DNA of 7,217 nt, from assembly GCA_050694015.1 (NCBI GenBank), contig JBOGWY010000099.1, forward strand, positions 1 through 7,217, read 5' to 3'. The position numbers and the translations under genes were made by a program. Each line of letters begins with the position of its first letter. The stretch's first letter is position 1. The stretch comes from JBOGWY01 sp050694015. GTDB taxonomy: Bacteria; Actinomycetota; CADDZG01; WHSQ01. Below, in pieces: positions 6,051-7,217 of this stretch. The notes under the pieces were generated by a model. That model was not told the origin of the DNA. It saw only the letters and a program-made list of their open reading frames with translations, and searched no databases.

Positions 6051-6818
6051 ATGCCGCGTTGCTCCCGCGCGTTGCGCGTTATCTGGTTCGACGTCTCGGA
6101 GCTCGAAGGCGACCCCACGCCGGTCGGGCCCTTCACCGTCTACATCAGTCGCATCACGCGTGCCGACTGGGGCACCTACGCGCTGCCGACCGGGACGCTC
6201 GAGGGGGCCTGGCGCGACGACCTTGCTCGCGTCGTCGACGTCTTCCGGAGTGAAGGTCGTCGCGGCCGGGTGGAATGGGTCGACGAGCTCTATCCGGAAC
6301 TGCAGGCAGAGGTCGTCGGGTATGGCTTCACGAAGGTCGATGTGGAACCGCTCCTCGTCCTGGACGATCGCTCGCGGCTGAACGATCCGGCAGAGATCGA
6401 TGTGCGCAGGGTCGGGCCGGGCGAGCCGATGCTCGGGCAGATCCTCGAGAACGTCCGCATCGCGTTCGACGAGACCGAGGAGACGACCGACCAGGCCGTG
6501 GCCGAGCGGCACGAGATGCTCAAAGCCGACAACAAAGTGATGCTGATGGCGGTGGCCGACGGCGAGCCCGTCGGTTCGGGCACCGTCACGCACGTGCGCG
6601 GCGTCGCAGAGATCACGGCCATCGCAACTCGGACGAGTCACAGGGGCCGCGGGGTAGCGAGCGCGATCACGTCGAAGCTCGCGCGCGTGGCCTTGGACGC
6701 CGGCTGCGATCTCGTCTACCTCACCGCGCGCGACGACGACGCGGCGAGGATCTATCGGAGGTTGGGCTTCAGGCGGGCCGGGACCTACATCGAGGCCGCC
6801 AAGCCGAAGGGCGTTTAG
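6051..6818 (+). CDS. GNAT-family N-acetyltransferase, two-domain type; 5' end probably frameshifted
   Basis: The open frame from the ATG at 6051 encodes 255 residues. The C-terminal half is a GNAT domain: VMLMAVADGEPVGSGTVT (163-180), AEITAIATRTSHRGRGVAS (186-204) with Arg194/Gly199/Gly201 as the acetyl-CoA loop, and ARIYRRLGF (232-240) with Tyr235. The N-terminal half (about 14-105) ends GYGFTKVDVEPLLVL and resembles the degenerate first GNAT half of two-domain actinobacterial enzymes. The ATG at 6051 has no ribosome-binding site and gives a poor N-terminus. The ATG at 6038, in another frame, reads MPLHDAALLPRV and has a better upstream context. A 7-bp tandem duplication at 6067-6080 accounts for the shift between the two frames. 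If the intact gene starts at 6038, this copy is either defective, translated from a secondary start, or affected by an assembly error. The substrate is unknown. It converges on the small secreted-protein gene. Confidence 0.78.
   Translation: MPRCSRALRVIWFDVSELEGDPTPVGPFTVYISRITRADWGTYALPTGTLEGAWRDDLARVVDVFRSEGRRGRVEWVDELYPELQAEVVGYGFTKVDVEPLLVLDDRSRLNDPAEIDVRRVGPGEPMLGQILENVRIAFDETEETTDQAVAERHEMLKADNKVMLMAVADGEPVGSGTVTHVRGVAEITAIATRTSHRGRGVASAITSKLARVALDAGCDLVYLTARDDDAARIYRRLGFRRAGTYIEAAKPKGV
6067..6080 (+). repeat. 7-bp tandem duplication in the GNAT 5' region
   Basis: GCGCGTT occurs twice in direct succession (6067-6073 and 6074-6080). Because 7 is 1 modulo 3, removing one copy joins the frame of the ATG at 6038 to the main GNAT frame. 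Confidence 0.9.
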
Positions 6819-7027
6819 GGCCTGTCCTTGCCTCCGCCGTTGCCGTTGCCGTTGCCGCCTTCGTCGTTCGGGCACGTCACGGAGCCCTGGAGCGGACGAG
6901 CGCAGAGGCCGATGCATCCGATCGTCGGATCGGGTTCGGCGCAGGCATAGCTGGGCGGAGCGAAGACGACGAGGTTCGCGGTGCTGATGAGGAGCGATGT
7001 CACGAGTAGCGCTGCCTTGCGACGCAA
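6815..7027 (-). CDS. Small secreted protein with four cysteines and Gly/Asn tail
   Basis: A 70-residue protein starting at a TTG (7027). It has a classical signal peptide: basic RRK at 2-4, a hydrophobic core ALLVTSLLISTANLVVFA, and probable cleavage near Ser-Tyr-Ala (26-28). The mature part is only about 42 residues with Cys29, Cys38, Cys42 and Cys52, then a GGNGNGNGGGKDRP tail. The cysteines could form two disulphides outside the cell. Ser-Tyr-Ala-Cys is not a good lipobox, so a lipoprotein is less likely. The TTG start is preferred because GGGAGG lies 5 nt upstream. The in-frame GTG at 7066 would put 13 extra residues before the signal peptide and has its GGAGG directly abutting. I do not recognise the family. 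Its upstream region is cut short by an insertion sequence. The stop overlaps that of the convergent GNAT. Confidence 0.6.
   Translation of the reverse strand: MRRKAALLVTSLLISTANLVVFAPPSYACAEPDPTIGCIGLCARPLQGSVTCPNDEGGNGNGNGGGKDRP
6837..6854 (-). repeat. Three tandem ccgttg hexamers encoding the Gly-Asn tail
   Basis: On the plus strand ccgttg is repeated three times without change. Read on the minus strand in frame it encodes the alternating Asn-Gly of the tail. Such hexamers can change copy number without breaking the frame. Confidence 0.85.
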
Positions 7028-7032
7028 GATGA

Positions 7033-7038
7033 CCTCCC
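7033..7038 (-). promoter_or_regulatory. Shine-Dalgarno for the small secreted-protein gene
   Basis: GGGAGG on the minus strand lies 5 nt before the TTG at 7027 and sets that start. Confidence 0.6.
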
Positions 7039-7098
7039 AGGTTCGTGGCGTCCGGTAGCGACCCACCTCCGGTGTAAAAACCGGGCCTGAAAAAAGCG

Positions 7099-7154
7099 AC
7101 GGACGTAGGCTCCAGTCGAAAACCTGGAAGCAAACGAAAGGAGACTACGTCCGT
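7099..7154 (+). promoter_or_regulatory. Inverted repeat that can hide the transposase ribosome-binding site and start
   Basis: ACGGACGTAG (7099-7108) is perfectly complementary to CTACGTCCGT (7145-7154). After one mismatch CTCC (7110-7113) pairs with GGAG (7140-7143), the Shine-Dalgarno core. Three more pairs (TCG 7116-7118 with CGA 7135-7137) close the structure. In a transcript entering from outside, both the GGAG and the first two bases of the GTG would be base-paired. Confidence 0.7.
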
Positions 7155-7217
7155 GAAACGAGTATCCCCCACCGAGCGCATCCGCGCCCAGATTGACGAG
7201 CTGTTTTCTTCCGAACG
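7153..7217 (+). CDS. Transposase N-terminus, probably IS256/mutator family (partial, 3' end outside window)
   Basis: A GTG at 7153, preceded by AAAGGAG (7137-7143) with 9 nt spacing, opens a frame running off the window edge: MKRVSPTERIRAQIDELFSS and onward, 21 full codons. The pattern basic start, then TERIRAQIDELF, resembles the beginning of actinobacterial mutator-type (IS256) transposases, which are DDE enzymes of about 400 residues that move the element. The catalytic residues are not in view, so the family call rests on this short match and on the IS-like left end. Initiation is probably repressed by the hairpin over the start. Confidence 0.6.
   Translation, partial: MKRVSPTERIRAQIDELFSSE

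Larger units (their letters stand above)
7071..7217 (+). mobile_element. Left end of an insertion sequence, probably IS256 family (partial)
   Basis: The A-rich segment beginning ggtgtaaaaaccggg, different in composition from its surroundings, precedes a transposase start. A GTGTAAAA core resembles terminal repeats of IS256-type elements. CCGGT (7069-7073) and ACCGG (7080-7084) form a short inverted repeat at the presumed tip. The exact boundary is uncertain by some bases, and the right end and any target duplication lie outside the window. The non-coding part before the transposase start holds the hairpin described separately and nothing else recognised. Confidence 0.55.

Noticed and set aside
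4277..6818. Three GNAT genes in 2.5 kb read as one functional cluster or tandem duplication
   Set aside because: The three proteins belong to visibly different GNAT branches, lie in three separate transcription units and share no extended similarity.
7028..7066. GTG start at 7066 for the small secreted protein
   Set aside because: It would put 13 polar residues before the signal peptide and has its GGAGG directly touching the start. The TTG at 7027 has well-spaced GGGAGG.
6024..7181. A 385-codon minus-strand open frame opposite the third GNAT and extending into the IS
   Set aside because: The plus strand carries clear GNAT motifs across the same stretch. The minus translation is His/Arg/Asp-rich without domains and crosses the probable IS boundary.
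1..7217. CRISPR, tRNA, rRNA, or a toxin-antitoxin or defence module
   Set aside because: No regularly spaced repeats, cloverleaf-like segment, rRNA-like sequence or recognisable defence domain was seen on either strand.

Overview
The window is a high-GC, densely packed bacterial segment that looks actinobacterial. Coding-strand third positions are mostly G or C, genes overlap by ATGA or GTGA, GTG and TTG starts are common, and several promoter-proximal genes carry a TANNNT box 6-7 nt before the start codon with no clear Shine-Dalgarno, as in leaderless actinobacterial transcripts. No rRNA, tRNA or CRISPR array was seen. The species cannot be named from the sequence; an uncultured actinomycete lineage is plausible.

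Layout. (1) Positions 1-1871, plus strand: the 3' end of a branched-chain amino-acid type (LIV/HAAT) ABC transport operon. It holds the C-terminus of a membrane component with a long hydrophilic tail, then the ATPases LivG and LivF, all translationally overlapped. (2) 1862-1907: an 18-bp direct repeat with alternative hairpins between convergent genes, a possible bidirectional terminator. (3) 1907-3324, minus strand: a two-gene operon with a diacylglycerol-kinase-like (YegS/DgkB) lipid kinase first, then a small Rossmann-fold protein. (4) 3375-4819, plus strand: a metallo-beta-lactamase-fold hydrolase coupled by GTGA to a RimJ/RimL-type GNAT acetyltransferase. (5) 4814-6000, minus strand: a TPR-repeat protein coupled by ATGA to a second GNAT. 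(6) 6051-6818, plus strand: a third GNAT with a two-domain look, whose 5' end carries a 7-bp tandem duplication that appears to have shifted the reading frame. (7) 6815-7027, minus strand: a small secreted Cys-containing protein with a Gly/Asn tail. (8) About 7071-7217: the left end of an insertion sequence with the first 21 codons of a probable IS256-family (mutator) transposase. Its ribosome-binding site and start codon lie inside a long inverted repeat.

How the genes relate. The LivG/LivF pair would energise uptake of branched-chain amino acids or related small organic substrates together with permeases outside the window. The other operons look like chromosomal housekeeping or accessory metabolism with no obvious shared pathway. 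I do not see a convincing new defence or biosynthetic system. The observations most worth checking are regulatory and evolutionary: the frameshifting duplication in the third GNAT, the hairpin over the transposase start, the insertion just upstream of the small secreted gene, the interlocked convergent stop codons, and substitutions in the lipid-kinase signature motifs.
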